Positions 1 to 5,805 of a DNA stretch of 5,805 nucleotides are shown piece after piece. The first letter of the stretch is position 1. Every line of letters begins with the position of its first letter. The DNA lies in contig JAJDEH010000231.1 in NCBI GenBank assembly GCA_029259935.1, positions 1 to 5,805 of the forward strand, in the 5' to 3' direction. The stretch is from Planctomycetota bacterium (GTDB lineage Bacteria; Planctomycetota; Planctomycetia; Pirellulales; Pirellulaceae). The position numbers and the translations under genes are program-made. The notes beneath the pieces were generated by a model. That model was given only the letters and a program-made list of their open reading frames with translations, was not told where the DNA came from and did not search any database.

Positions 1-59
1 CTGCGAAACGCCCACACCCGTTACGTTCAATCCCTATCACCGGGCAACCACTAACTGGA

Positions 60-92
60 GAGCCGTGTGCGGGAGAACCGCATGCACGGTTC
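60..92 (+). ncRNA. Group II intron domain V (catalytic hairpin)
   Basis: This is the 33-nt catalytic hairpin that binds the active-site magnesium ions. The lower stem pairs 60-67 with 85-92 (8 bp including one G-U) and carries the catalytic AGC triad at 61-63. The upper stem pairs 68-72 with 78-82. A two-nucleotide bulge (TG, 83-84) lies on the 3' strand between the stems, exactly as in known domain V structures. The loop is GAGAA (73-77), a GNRA-like loop with one extra nucleotide. The bulge, the triad and the stem lengths together make a chance match very unlikely. Confidence 0.92.
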
Positions 93-135
93 GGAGGGAG
101 GGGAGTCCGGCTCAACCGGACTTCCCTACCCCTAT
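93..135 (+). ncRNA. Group II intron domain VI with branch-point adenosine and 3' splice site
   Basis: The domain VI hairpin pairs 104-110 with 116-122 around the loop CTCAA, then continues through 99-103 with 123-127. After an unpaired A at 128 it resumes with 96-98 pairing 129-131. The bulged A128 is 7 nt upstream of the proposed intron end at 135, which matches the usual 7-8 nt branch-point spacing. The intron would finish with CCCCTAT and the 3' exon would begin CCGCGATC. The junction is inferred from structure and from the AY rule, so an error of one or two bases is possible. Confidence 0.82.
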
Positions 136-301
136 CCGCGATCTACTTTTTAGATTTCTCTCGCGGTCGACTCTGGGCGGGAGTGAGGATTCGAGGCCCA
201 GTCGGCGTCGATAAAGTGACTTCTTAGGTGCAGCTCGCGCGGCCACCATTCCAAATCTGCTCGTTCGACCATAAGATGGAACACCTCTTCAGGGCGAAGC
301 G
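136..301. other. Intergenic region between intron end and operon end; two inverted repeats
   Basis: This 166-base stretch holds no recognisable gene. Two imperfect inverted repeats are visible. The first pairs CCGCGA (136-141) with TCGCGG (161-166) and TCTA (142-145) with TAGA (151-154), starting at the proposed intron junction. The second pairs CGACT (168-172) with AGTCG (200-204) and GGGC (175-178) with GCCC (196-199), with a two-base bulge. Neither is followed by a T-run in the minus direction, so neither is a classical Rho-independent terminator for the operon, although they are the only folded elements downstream of its last stop codon. A doubtful small ORF (150-272, minus) occupies much of the rest. 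Confidence 0.5.
150..272 (-). CDS. Possible small ORF, 40 aa, no recognised family
   Basis: An ATG at 272 opens a 40-codon frame ending with TAA at 152-150. It reads MVERADLEWWPREL and continues into an acidic/aromatic then basic tail ending STAREI. It starts 29 bp after the stop of the aminotransferase fusion, and a GAGG lies 11 nt before the ATG, so translation coupled to the operon is conceivable. An in-frame GTG at 284 is an alternative start. The same frame stays open upstream to 362, overlapping the end of the fusion gene out of frame, so it could equally be a chance frame or a decayed C-terminal piece of a former gene. I do not recognise it, and it has no visible motif, signal peptide or membrane segment. 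Confidence 0.25.
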   Translation of the reverse strand: MVERADLEWWPRELHLRSHFIDADWASNPHSRPESTAREI

Positions 302-2644
302 TCAGGCCAAACGACCGAATCCTTGGCTCGCTTTGGAAGTGCCGACCGCTTGCTGAAGCCCGTCACTGTCTTGCAGCGAGTCTAGATCGTCCAGCGTCTC
401 GTCCAAGGCCGCCAGCAGCGAATCGATTTGCGTTTCGTCGTGGGTGGCCATGACATAGTGCTGGCCGGACGCGAGCAGGCCGCGCGTCAGCATGCCGCGA
501 ATGTAGAGGGTCTTGGCAGCGGCGCTCTCTTCGCCCAGGTCGAAGGCAAACGACGGGGCCGATGGCTGGCCGGCGATTTTGATGGCCAAATTCGCGTGTC
601 GAGCGGCGACCTCGCGCAGGCCGCTCCGCAGGCGGTGGCCCAGTTCCCAGACATAGCCGTGCGTGTCGTTTGTTTGCATCTTATCAATGCAGGCCAGCGC
701 GGCTGCCGGTCCGATGCCGTCGGTCCAATAGCTGCTAGAGATAAAACTGTCGTCCGCCGCGGTCATGACGGCCTCATTCCCCACGATCGCCGCGCAGGGA
801 ACGCCGTTCGACATGGCTTTGGCGTAGACGGCCATGTCGGGTTCGATTCCCAGCCGCGCGCAGCCGCCGGGAAAGCCGTAGCGCCACCCGGCCGTCACTT
901 CGTCGATGATGAACACCGAGCCCGACGCCCGGCAACGTTCGGCAATTTTGTCCAGGAAGCCGTCGCGTGGTTGCTCGCTGCGCATCGGCTCCATGATGAC
1001 GGCGGCCGGAACGCCGTTGGTCGCGGTAAAGGCTTTTTCAAAACCGTCCAAATCGTTGTATGGAAATGGGATCGTCGTGCCGACCAGTTCGCGCGGAACG
1101 CCGTGCGGCGTGAGGCCGGGAAGCAAATGACCGTCCAGGGAATCGCCGCCTAGGTTGGCCGACAGATACCAGTCGGTCCAACCGTGGTAGCCACAAAACA
1201 CGATTCCGCTGCGGCCTGTCGCGGCGCGGGCAATGCGGACGGCGATGCTCAGTGCTTCGCCGCCTCCGCGCGCAAATCGAACTTTCGCGGCCCACGGATG
1301 CAGGCTCAGCAGTTTTTCGGCCAGCACGAATTCATCCGGCGAAGCCAAAGTCGTGTAGCTGCCCAGGCTCACTCGACGGTGAACGGCCGCATTCACATCG
1401 GGGTCGCTGTAACCCAATAGGACCGCGCCCACGCCGCCGGTAAAATCGAGGAACCGCCCACCCTGAGTATCCCAAACATGCGAACCCGACGCACGCGAGA
1501 AATACGACGGCCAACTGAACGGATCAAAACTCTCCGCTCTTTTCGAGAGCAGGCCGGTACCGCACGAAATGCTCTCGCTCGCCCGGCTCCACAGTTGCGG
1601 ACCGCTGGGCTCCCGGGGAACGTCTGCTTCATCCATGTGCGGCGCGAGCAGGCGAAGTGCATTGTCGCGAAAAACGTCCTTCGCATCGGATGCATTAAAC
1701 CCACCGATCTCGAACGCCTCGCGCAGACACAGCAGCGATTCAACGCCGACCAAGGCAAAGTTCTCGAATGACGTAACGGCCGTCGCCGGCAAGTTGTCGG
1801 AGTACAACCACGAGAATCCGTCGCCCATCGTAAAACACTTGCCGCGCAGTTCGCTGACCATGTAGTCCGATCCAAACAGCACGCGGCGTGGTCCCAGCAC
1901 ATCCAAGGCCACGCGCATGGCTTCCGTTTCCGTGACGGCGGATGTGTCGACGACCACGTTGTCGAGCGGCTCGATCATTTTTAGAGCTTGGCGAGCATTT
2001 CGATAGTTGAACGAACGAGCGATGTGAGCCAATACCAATCGGCAACGCGGAAATTCGCGGCACAAACGGTCGATCGTCGCCAGGTTGTCCGGATCGGCAA
2101 TGCCTTGGCTGCGAACGATGTGCAGCATGAGCACGCCGTCAATCTCATGGCAGATCTGCCACATCCAGCGCGGCGCGAACTCTTCAATGCGTGCCTGGCT
2201 GGTGTCTTCGACGGGCGCATAGAGCCGATACGGCTTGAGGCCGTTGAAGCCATGCTCTTGCACAAGCCGACGCGTCGCGTCCTCGCCGTCGGCGGGAGAT
2301 ACCAGCGCCAGCTTGCGGTTCAGCCGTTGGTCGGAATGGTCGGCAAGTTGCGATGCGACCCACTGGTTTTCTCCCGCTCGATCGTTCCCCGGCGACGGAA
2401 AGCCAAAGAACAGCCCTTCCACACTTCGATTCGGAAGCCAGCGGCCCAGCGCGGTTCGATACTCATTCAATCCGTAGCCGGCGTCCGCGGCGAGAAACTC
2501 GGGCCGCTTGTCTTTCGCGAAGTGTCGCGAGTGAAACAAATGCGCGTGGATGTCGTACACGTCGTTGGGGACGAATCCGTCGGTAGCCTCTTGCGCGAGG
2601 CGCTGATCGGCGGCAGTCAGTTGTTGGCAAAGTTGAATGGTCAT
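302..2644 (-). CDS. Amidohydrolase (COG2159 type) fused to class III PLP-dependent aminotransferase (GSA-aminomutase-like), 780 aa
   Basis: Two enzymes in one cytoplasmic chain. Residues ~27-337 are a metal-dependent TIM-barrel hydrolase of the amidohydrolase_2 type: DIHAH (H33, H35), GLK around K137, H175 in MLHIVRS, H207 in LAHIARS and D260 in FGSD are the expected metal-site positions. After a linker, residues ~365-755 form a fold-type I class III aminotransferase: GGGEA (460-464), GYHGW (485-489, PLP ring), IIDEV with D581, and YAKAMSNG with K609 as the PLP Schiff-base lysine. All catalytic residues are present, so both halves look active. The closest relatives I can name are glutamate-1-semialdehyde aminomutase-like aminotransferases of surface-polysaccharide type, and D-phenylglycine aminotransferase belongs to the same wider group. 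The tail from ~757 is polar and probably disordered. I chose the ATG at 2644, with AAGGA 10 nt upstream, because a longer frame from a TTG at 2713 merely translates the palindromic repeat. It is the last gene of the operon. Substrate unknown. Confidence 0.9.
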   Translation of the reverse strand: MTIQLCQQLTAADQRLAQEATDGFVPNDVYDIHAHLFHSRHFAKDKRPEFLAADAGYGLNEYRTALGRWLPNRSVEGLFFGFPSPGNDRAGENQWVASQLADHSDQRLNRKLALVSPADGEDATRRLVQEHGFNGLKPYRLYAPVEDTSQARIEEFAPRWMWQICHEIDGVLMLHIVRSQGIADPDNLATIDRLCREFPRCRLVLAHIARSFNYRNARQALKMIEPLDNVVVDTSAVTETEAMRVALDVLGPRRVLFGSDYMVSELRGKCFTMGDGFSWLYSDNLPATAVTSFENFALVGVESLLCLREAFEIGGFNASDAKDVFRDNALRLLAPHMDEADVPREPSGPQLWSRASESISCGTGLLSKRAESFDPFSWPSYFSRASGSHVWDTQGGRFLDFTGGVGAVLLGYSDPDVNAAVHRRVSLGSYTTLASPDEFVLAEKLLSLHPWAAKVRFARGGGEALSIAVRIARAATGRSGIVFCGYHGWTDWYLSANLGGDSLDGHLLPGLTPHGVPRELVGTTIPFPYNDLDGFEKAFTATNGVPAAVIMEPMRSEQPRDGFLDKIAERCRASGSVFIIDEVTAGWRYGFPGGCARLGIEPDMAVYAKAMSNGVPCAAIVGNEAVMTAADDSFISSSYWTDGIGPAAALACIDKMQTNDTHGYVWELGHRLRSGLREVAARHANLAIKIAGQPSAPSFAFDLGEESAAAKTLYIRGMLTRGLLASGQHYVMATHDETQIDSLLAALDETLDDLDSLQDSDGLQQAVGTSKASQGFGRLA

Positions 2645-2654
2645 GGCGGGAGGG

Positions 2655-2659
2655 TCCTT
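2655..2659 (-). promoter_or_regulatory. Ribosome binding site (AAGGA) for the fusion gene
   Basis: On the minus strand AAGGA lies 10 nt before the ATG at 2644 and just downstream of the palindromic repeat. It supports that ATG over the TTG at 2713, which sits inside the repeat. The spacing is slightly long, so this is moderate evidence only. Confidence 0.5.
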
Positions 2660-2716
2660 GGTTGTGGTGCAGCCGTCTCGGCCGCGGAGGCAGGCGGGAC
2701 GCCTGCACCACAATCA
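2659..2716. repeat. Palindromic dispersed-type repeat between permease and fusion gene
   Basis: A 58-base GC-rich palindrome fills the gap between the two genes. The outer arms TTGTGGTGCAG (2662-2672) and CTGCACCACAA (2703-2713) are perfectly complementary over 11 bp. Pairing extends outward with one G-T to 2659/2716, and inward with one mismatch and one G-T to 2680/2695. Inside, two smaller hairpins are possible: GCCG-TCT-CGGC (2672-2682) and GCAGGCG-GGA-CGCCTGC (2690-2706), so a cruciform or three-way fold can form. The outer edge includes the permease TGA stop (2714-2716). From memory, very similar units (GCAGGCGTCCCGCCTGC core, GTGGTGCA ends) recur many times in planctomycete-type genomes; only one copy is in this window, so its dispersed nature is inferred. 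In the transcript it would form a stable hairpin that could protect the upstream mRNA or reduce expression of the last gene. No T-run follows. Confidence 0.75.
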
Positions 2717-4204
2717 TTTCAGTTCGGATGGACGCGCGGACATCAGGCGATAGGCAAAATAAACCGGGATTCCCAGCAGAATCAACACGACTCCGGTATT
2801 CGCTTCCAACGGTTTGTCCACATAGACTTGAGTCAAGAACCAAGCGTAAGCAACCAGGAAGCCGGCTGGCACGAACGGATAGCCCCACGTTTTATAAGGC
2901 CGTTCCAAGTCGGGTTCGCGAATTCGTAATACGATCTGCGCCAACACCGACAACATATAGAAAACGCTCACTGAGAACACGGCGAAGTTGGTAAGTAGTT
3001 CAAAGATCGAATCGTTTTGCAGGCTCTTCAGGACCGTGCCCCCGAACTTCCAAGAGACACCAGCGGCGCTGAGGTCGGCCGTGGCCGCTTTGCCGATTGC
3101 CACGACCGCAACCAGCCCTATCGCCATCAGGGACGTGGTTAGCAGCGAGATCACCGGCGTGCGATACGTGGCATGGACTTGCCCCAGCGCCCGAAAGAAC
3201 ACGCCGTCGCGTCCCATCGCAAACGTCACTCGCGGAGCGAGCAGCAAGTTCGAATTGATCGCGCCGAATGCGCTAAATGTAATCACCATGGCGATCGCTA
3301 CTTGTCCCGGCTTGCCGGCCAGCTTGAACATCATGTGTTCGGCGGCATGATCTCCGGCCGCTCGCATTTCGCCGATCGACAGCACACCGTGGTAGGCAAC
3401 GTTGGCCGCCACATACAGCAGGATCAAGATTCCGATGCCGCCGAACAAGGCCAGCGGTATGTTTCGTTGTGGTTCGCGAATCTCCTCGGCCAAAGGTGTG
3501 ACCCCGTGCCAGCCGTCGTAGGCCCACATCACCGCTAGTAATACGGCGCCCAACTGAGTGGCCAGTGAAAACTCGCTGGGTGAAACGGCGGTCGAATAGT
3601 TCTTCGTATCGATCGACCATCCAATGAAGGGGGCCAGGAGCAAAGGCGATAGGGCCACCAGCGCCAAGAACCCCGCCTTAATGATGGTGGTGGTCAACTG
3701 AACTCGGCCCCCCCAAACCACGCCGATGACGTTGACCCAAGTCATGGCTAGGATCAGCGCACAAGCAATCCACGCCTGGTTGAGCGCGGAAAGATTCCAG
3801 TTGATCGCCGAAGTAAACGACTCCACGAATACCACCGACAGCGCGCCAATCGACGCCGGACGAACGAGCAGTAGTTCGGTCCAACCGAAAAGGAAGGCAA
3901 CTGGTTTGCCATAAGCGCGGCGCAGATAGACGTACGGTCCGCCCGCTTCCGGCAGCATCGTCGCAAGTTCCGCAAAGCAGAGCGCGCCCAAAATGCACAG
4001 CAAGCCGCCAATCACCCAAACACCAATAATCAACCAGACGTTGCCGCAATCGGATGCAATGTTGCCGGGCTTGTAGAAGATCCCCGTTCCAATCACATTT
4101 CCGACGACCAACGCGATCGCCATGTAGGGACCGAGCGCGCGAAGCAGCGTGTGAGGTGCTTGGCCTGCTGGTTTTGTCGTCGAATCTTTTTCAGCAGGCT
4201 TCAA
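2714..4204 (-). CDS. APC-superfamily amino acid permease, LAT/SteT-like, 496 aa
   Basis: An inner-membrane secondary transporter for amino acids. After a hydrophilic N-terminus (~1-22) the helix-1 signature GNVIGTGIF (35-43) gives the broken helix that binds the substrate backbone. PEAGGPY (85-91) is the helix-3 motif, YDGW (229-232) in helix 6 followed by AEEIREPQRNIP is typical of the LAT-type (SLC7/SteT) subgroup, and RPYKTWGYP (435-443) precedes the last helices. About 12 membrane segments can be counted and the length is normal. A 30-residue polar loop around 371-400 is longer than I would expect. The start is a TTG at 4204: an in-frame TAA lies three codons upstream, and the next ATG (codon 28) falls at helix 1. 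GGA stands 9 nt before the TTG. It begins 14 bp after the deacylase stop, so the two are probably co-transcribed and translationally linked. The substrate cannot be read from sequence; D-amino acids or deacylated products are a guess from context. An exchanger mechanism is known in this subgroup. Confidence 0.92.
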   Translation of the reverse strand: MKPAEKDSTTKPAGQAPHTLLRALGPYMAIALVVGNVIGTGIFYKPGNIASDCGNVWLIIGVWVIGGLLCILGALCFAELATMLPEAGGPYVYLRRAYGKPVAFLFGWTELLLVRPASIGALSVVFVESFTSAINWNLSALNQAWIACALILAMTWVNVIGVVWGGRVQLTTTIIKAGFLALVALSPLLLAPFIGWSIDTKNYSTAVSPSEFSLATQLGAVLLAVMWAYDGWHGVTPLAEEIREPQRNIPLALFGGIGILILLYVAANVAYHGVLSIGEMRAAGDHAAEHMMFKLAGKPGQVAIAMVITFSAFGAINSNLLLAPRVTFAMGRDGVFFRALGQVHATYRTPVISLLTTSLMAIGLVAVVAIGKAATADLSAAGVSWKFGGTVLKSLQNDSIFELLTNFAVFSVSVFYMLSVLAQIVLRIREPDLERPYKTWGYPFVPAGFLVAYAWFLTQVYVDKPLEANTGVVLILLGIPVYFAYRLMSARPSELK

Positions 4205-4213
4205 ACCCGGTTA

Positions 4214-4216
4214 TCC
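4214..4216 (-). promoter_or_regulatory. Weak ribosome binding site before the TTG start of the permease
   Basis: A GGA on the minus strand lies 9 nt upstream of the TTG at 4204, inside the 14 bp gap between the deacylase stop and the permease. It is weak, and the short distance suggests the permease depends partly on ribosomes finishing the deacylase. It matters because the start codon is non-standard. Confidence 0.35.
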
Positions 4217-4218
4217 AT

Positions 4219-5805
4219 TCATTCATGGGTTTCTGGCTCCCGACGCCGCAACGCTCGTCCCGGCTTTGCCCCTGTATGCTTGTCGCCCTCCAGCACGGTC
4301 TGCCCGTTGACGATAACAAAACGAAATCCTTCGCAGTATTGAAACGGATCGGTGTACGTCGCCCGGTCGGTGACGGCAGTCGGATCGAAGATCGTGACAT
4401 CGGCGAAATATCCCGCCTTGAGCAACCCACGATCCGTGATCCCAACTTTGGCGGCATTCAGCGATGTCATTTTGCGAACTGCGTCTTCCAATCGCAATAG
4501 TCCCTTGCTTCGAACGTACTGGCCGAGGACGCGCCCGAACGTGCCGAAGTTGCGCGGGTGCGGGTTGCCGCGCCGCAACGGTCCTTCGACCGCATAAGCC
4601 GAACCGTCCGAGCCAATCGAGCACCACGGCTGGCGCATGGCCAGATTCATATCCTTCTCGGTGTGATGGGCATACACGGCGCTGATCGAACCGCCCTCCT
4701 CGATCAAAAAGTCAAACAACTCGTCGAGCAAATCGGGGGACGTCCGACCTTGTGTTCGCAAGGACATCACGCGATCCATGGTCAGTCCCTTGAAGCCCAC
4801 GTCGCCACTGACCAAGATGCGGCTCCAGTCATTACCAACGGCCGTGAAATGGTTGTACCAACCGGGAAGGTCGCCGAGGATATCTTTCTTGATCTTCTTG
4901 CGTTGCTGGGGATCCTTTAATCGTTCGATCAACTTGGCCTTGCCTCCTTCATGGGCCCAAGGCGGAATGATGCTGACCAAGTTGTTGTTGCCCCGAGTGT
5001 AAGGGTAGACGTTGGCTTGAACATTCACACCGCGAGTTCGAGCCTGCTCGATCAAGGCCACCACTTCATCCATTCTGCCCCACAGTTTTTGATCGGCGAT
5101 TTTTAGGTGGATGACGTCAACCGGCACACCTGCCCGCTCGCCGATTTCGATCGCTTCCTTCACGGACTCGAAGACGCCCGTCCCTTCATTGCGGATATGC
5201 GTTGAATAAATGCCGTGATGACGGGCGACGACTTTGCAAAGTTCGACGATGTCGTCGGTCTTGGCCAGCGAGCCGGGCGGCATCATGACTTGGCTGGACA
5301 GCCCCAGCGCCCCCTCCCGCATCGCCTCGTCGACCAGCGACTTCATTTCGTCGATTTGTTTGTCGGTGGGGCGATCGAAAGATTCGCCCATTACACACTT
5401 CCAAACGTTGCCCAGTCCCACATAGGAAGCCACATTCGTGGAGATTCCCTTTCGCTGTGAGATGTTGAAATACTCATCGAGCGACGACCAGCGAACCGTC
5501 TTGCCGTCCACCGTCGTGCTGCGCTGACCGAGCTTGCCGCGAAAAGGTCCAGGCGAGCCGCCTTCGCCGAGGATCTCGGTAGTTACGCCTTGGCGGATTT
5601 TGCTTTGCGCGTGGCCGTCTTCCAACAGCAGATAGTCCGAGTGGGAATGAATGTCGATGAAACCCGGCGCAACCACCAAACGGCTGGCGTCGATCTCTCG
5701 CTTCGCGGGGCCATCAATCTGGCGATCGACCCGCACGATGCGATCACCGCGAACCGCCACGTCGCCGCGAAACCAAGGATTGCCCGTACCGTCGACAATC
5801 GTGCC
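4219..5805 (-). CDS. N-acyl-D-amino-acid deacylase (D-aminoacylase family), 5' end outside window
   Basis: A zinc-dependent amidohydrolase (amidohydrolase_3/COG3653 type, EC 3.5.1.81-like) expected to hydrolyse N-acyl-D-amino acids to the free D-amino acid and a carboxylate. 528 residues are visible. The frame is open to the right edge and begins GTIVDGTGNPWFRGDVAVRG, a normal N-terminal strand of the family, so the GTG at 5760 is internal and only about 5-15 residues (or a signal peptide) are missing. Numbering from the edge: HSH (53, 55) after GFID, GVTTEILGEGG (73-83), H203 in STHIRNEG, H233 in VIHLK, D400 in GSDGS, and HPRNFGTF (416-423) with the usual C-terminal beta-domain ending HTGAKPGR. 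The H203-H233 gap of 30 residues equals that between H220 and H250 of the Alcaligenes enzyme, as I remember it. Where that enzyme has a bridging cysteine (GNCG), this protein has GEGG. Related enzymes act on other N-acyl or cyclic substrates, so exact specificity is open. It is the first visible gene of the operon; any promoter is outside. Confidence 0.93.
   Translation of the reverse strand, partial: GTIVDGTGNPWFRGDVAVRGDRIVRVDRQIDGPAKREIDASRLVVAPGFIDIHSHSDYLLLEDGHAQSKIRQGVTTEILGEGGSPGPFRGKLGQRSTTVDGKTVRWSSLDEYFNISQRKGISTNVASYVGLGNVWKCVMGESFDRPTDKQIDEMKSLVDEAMREGALGLSSQVMMPPGSLAKTDDIVELCKVVARHHGIYSTHIRNEGTGVFESVKEAIEIGERAGVPVDVIHLKIADQKLWGRMDEVVALIEQARTRGVNVQANVYPYTRGNNNLVSIIPPWAHEGGKAKLIERLKDPQQRKKIKKDILGDLPGWYNHFTAVGNDWSRILVSGDVGFKGLTMDRVMSLRTQGRTSPDLLDELFDFLIEEGGSISAVYAHHTEKDMNLAMRQPWCSIGSDGSAYAVEGPLRRGNPHPRNFGTFGRVLGQYVRSKGLLRLEDAVRKMTSLNAAKVGITDRGLLKAGYFADVTIFDPTAVTDRATYTDPFQYCEGFRFVIVNGQTVLEGDKHTGAKPGRALRRREPETHE

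Larger units (their letters stand above)
1..135 (+). mobile_element. Group II intron, 3' end (partial; 5' part outside window)
   Basis: This is the 3' terminal part of a self-splicing group II intron, a retroelement that is spliced from RNA and moves by reverse transcription. The sequence shows a complete domain V hairpin (60-92) followed directly by a domain VI hairpin (93-131) with a bulged A at 128. The intron would end in the usual AY dinucleotide (AT, 134-135), placing the 3' splice junction at 135/136. Positions 1-59 would be the end of domain IV and its link to domain V. One frame there ends with a TAA at 52-54 after 17 codons, which might be the tail of the intron-encoded maturase, but the other two plus frames are also open, so this is not decided. 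The reverse transcriptase, domains I-III and the 5' exon lie to the left of the window. The intron points toward the minus-strand operon, convergent with it. I did not assign a structural class. Confidence 0.88.

Noticed and set aside
58..150. Short protein-coding frame over the intron end (GEPCAGEPHARF)
   Set aside because: This is a translation of domain V/VI RNA, a known source of spurious small proteins; the structure explains the sequence.
136..166. Rho-independent terminator for the operon
   Set aside because: The inverted repeat is interrupted by an asymmetric bulge and is not followed by a T-run on the minus strand; instead the intron's GC-rich end follows.
428..1153. 241-codon plus-strand open frame
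   Set aside because: It lies antisense to the aminotransferase domain, whose PLP motifs are intact, and its composition (Arg/Ala/Gly/His-rich) is that of a shadow frame.
2645..2713. N-terminal extension of the fusion protein from the TTG at 2713
   Set aside because: The 23 extra residues are encoded by the palindromic repeat; the ATG at 2644 has a Shine-Dalgarno-like AAGGA and begins at a sensible distance before the amidohydrolase barrel.
2715..2717. ATG overlapping the permease stop (ATGA) as a coupled start
   Set aside because: It opens a frame out of register with the fusion gene that translates the repeat and then an Arg-rich shadow frame.
1988..2929. 313-codon plus-strand open frame antisense to the fusion gene and the permease end
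   Set aside because: It crosses two well-supported minus-strand genes and the palindromic repeat, where it reads AAVSAAEAGGTPAPQ, a translation of the repeat. It shows no domain motif; it is a by-product of codon bias in the real genes.
5758..5760. GTG at 5760 as the start of the deacylase
   Set aside because: The frame continues upstream to the window edge with a family-typical N-terminal sequence (GTIVDGTGNPW), so the gene is cut by the window.

Overview
The window looks like a stretch of a chromosome from a moderately GC-rich bacterium, most likely a planctomycete or a relative. This assignment is an inference. It rests on an intergenic palindrome whose translation (GGTPAPQ on one strand, VVQASRLPP on the other) resembles dispersed repeats I associate with planctomycete-type genomes, on the style of the genes, and on a group II intron end. 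No rRNA, tRNA or marker gene is present to fix the taxonomy.

Layout: positions 1-135 are the 3' end of a group II intron on the plus strand. A convincing domain V and domain VI are present, the latter with a bulged adenosine 7 nt before the 3' end. The rest of the intron, presumably including its reverse transcriptase/maturase, lies outside the window. Positions 136-301 are non-coding or nearly so: two imperfect inverted repeats and one doubtful 40-codon minus-strand ORF.

Positions 302-5805 are almost entirely filled by three genes on the minus strand, read from right to left as a probable operon. The first is an N-acyl-D-amino-acid deacylase (D-aminoacylase) whose N-terminus lies beyond the right edge. 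Fourteen bases later comes a 12-helix APC-superfamily amino acid permease with a TTG start. After a 69 bp gap filled by the palindromic repeat comes a two-domain protein joining a COG2159-type amidohydrolase to a class III PLP-dependent aminotransferase related to glutamate-1-semialdehyde aminomutase.

Taken together the three genes suggest uptake and breakdown of acylated or unusual (possibly D- or beta-) amino acids: deacylation, transport, then hydrolysis and transamination. The gene families are well supported; the substrate and the pathway are inference. The amidohydrolase-aminotransferase fusion is the most unusual item, followed by the intron end and the repeat that could corrupt start-codon calls.
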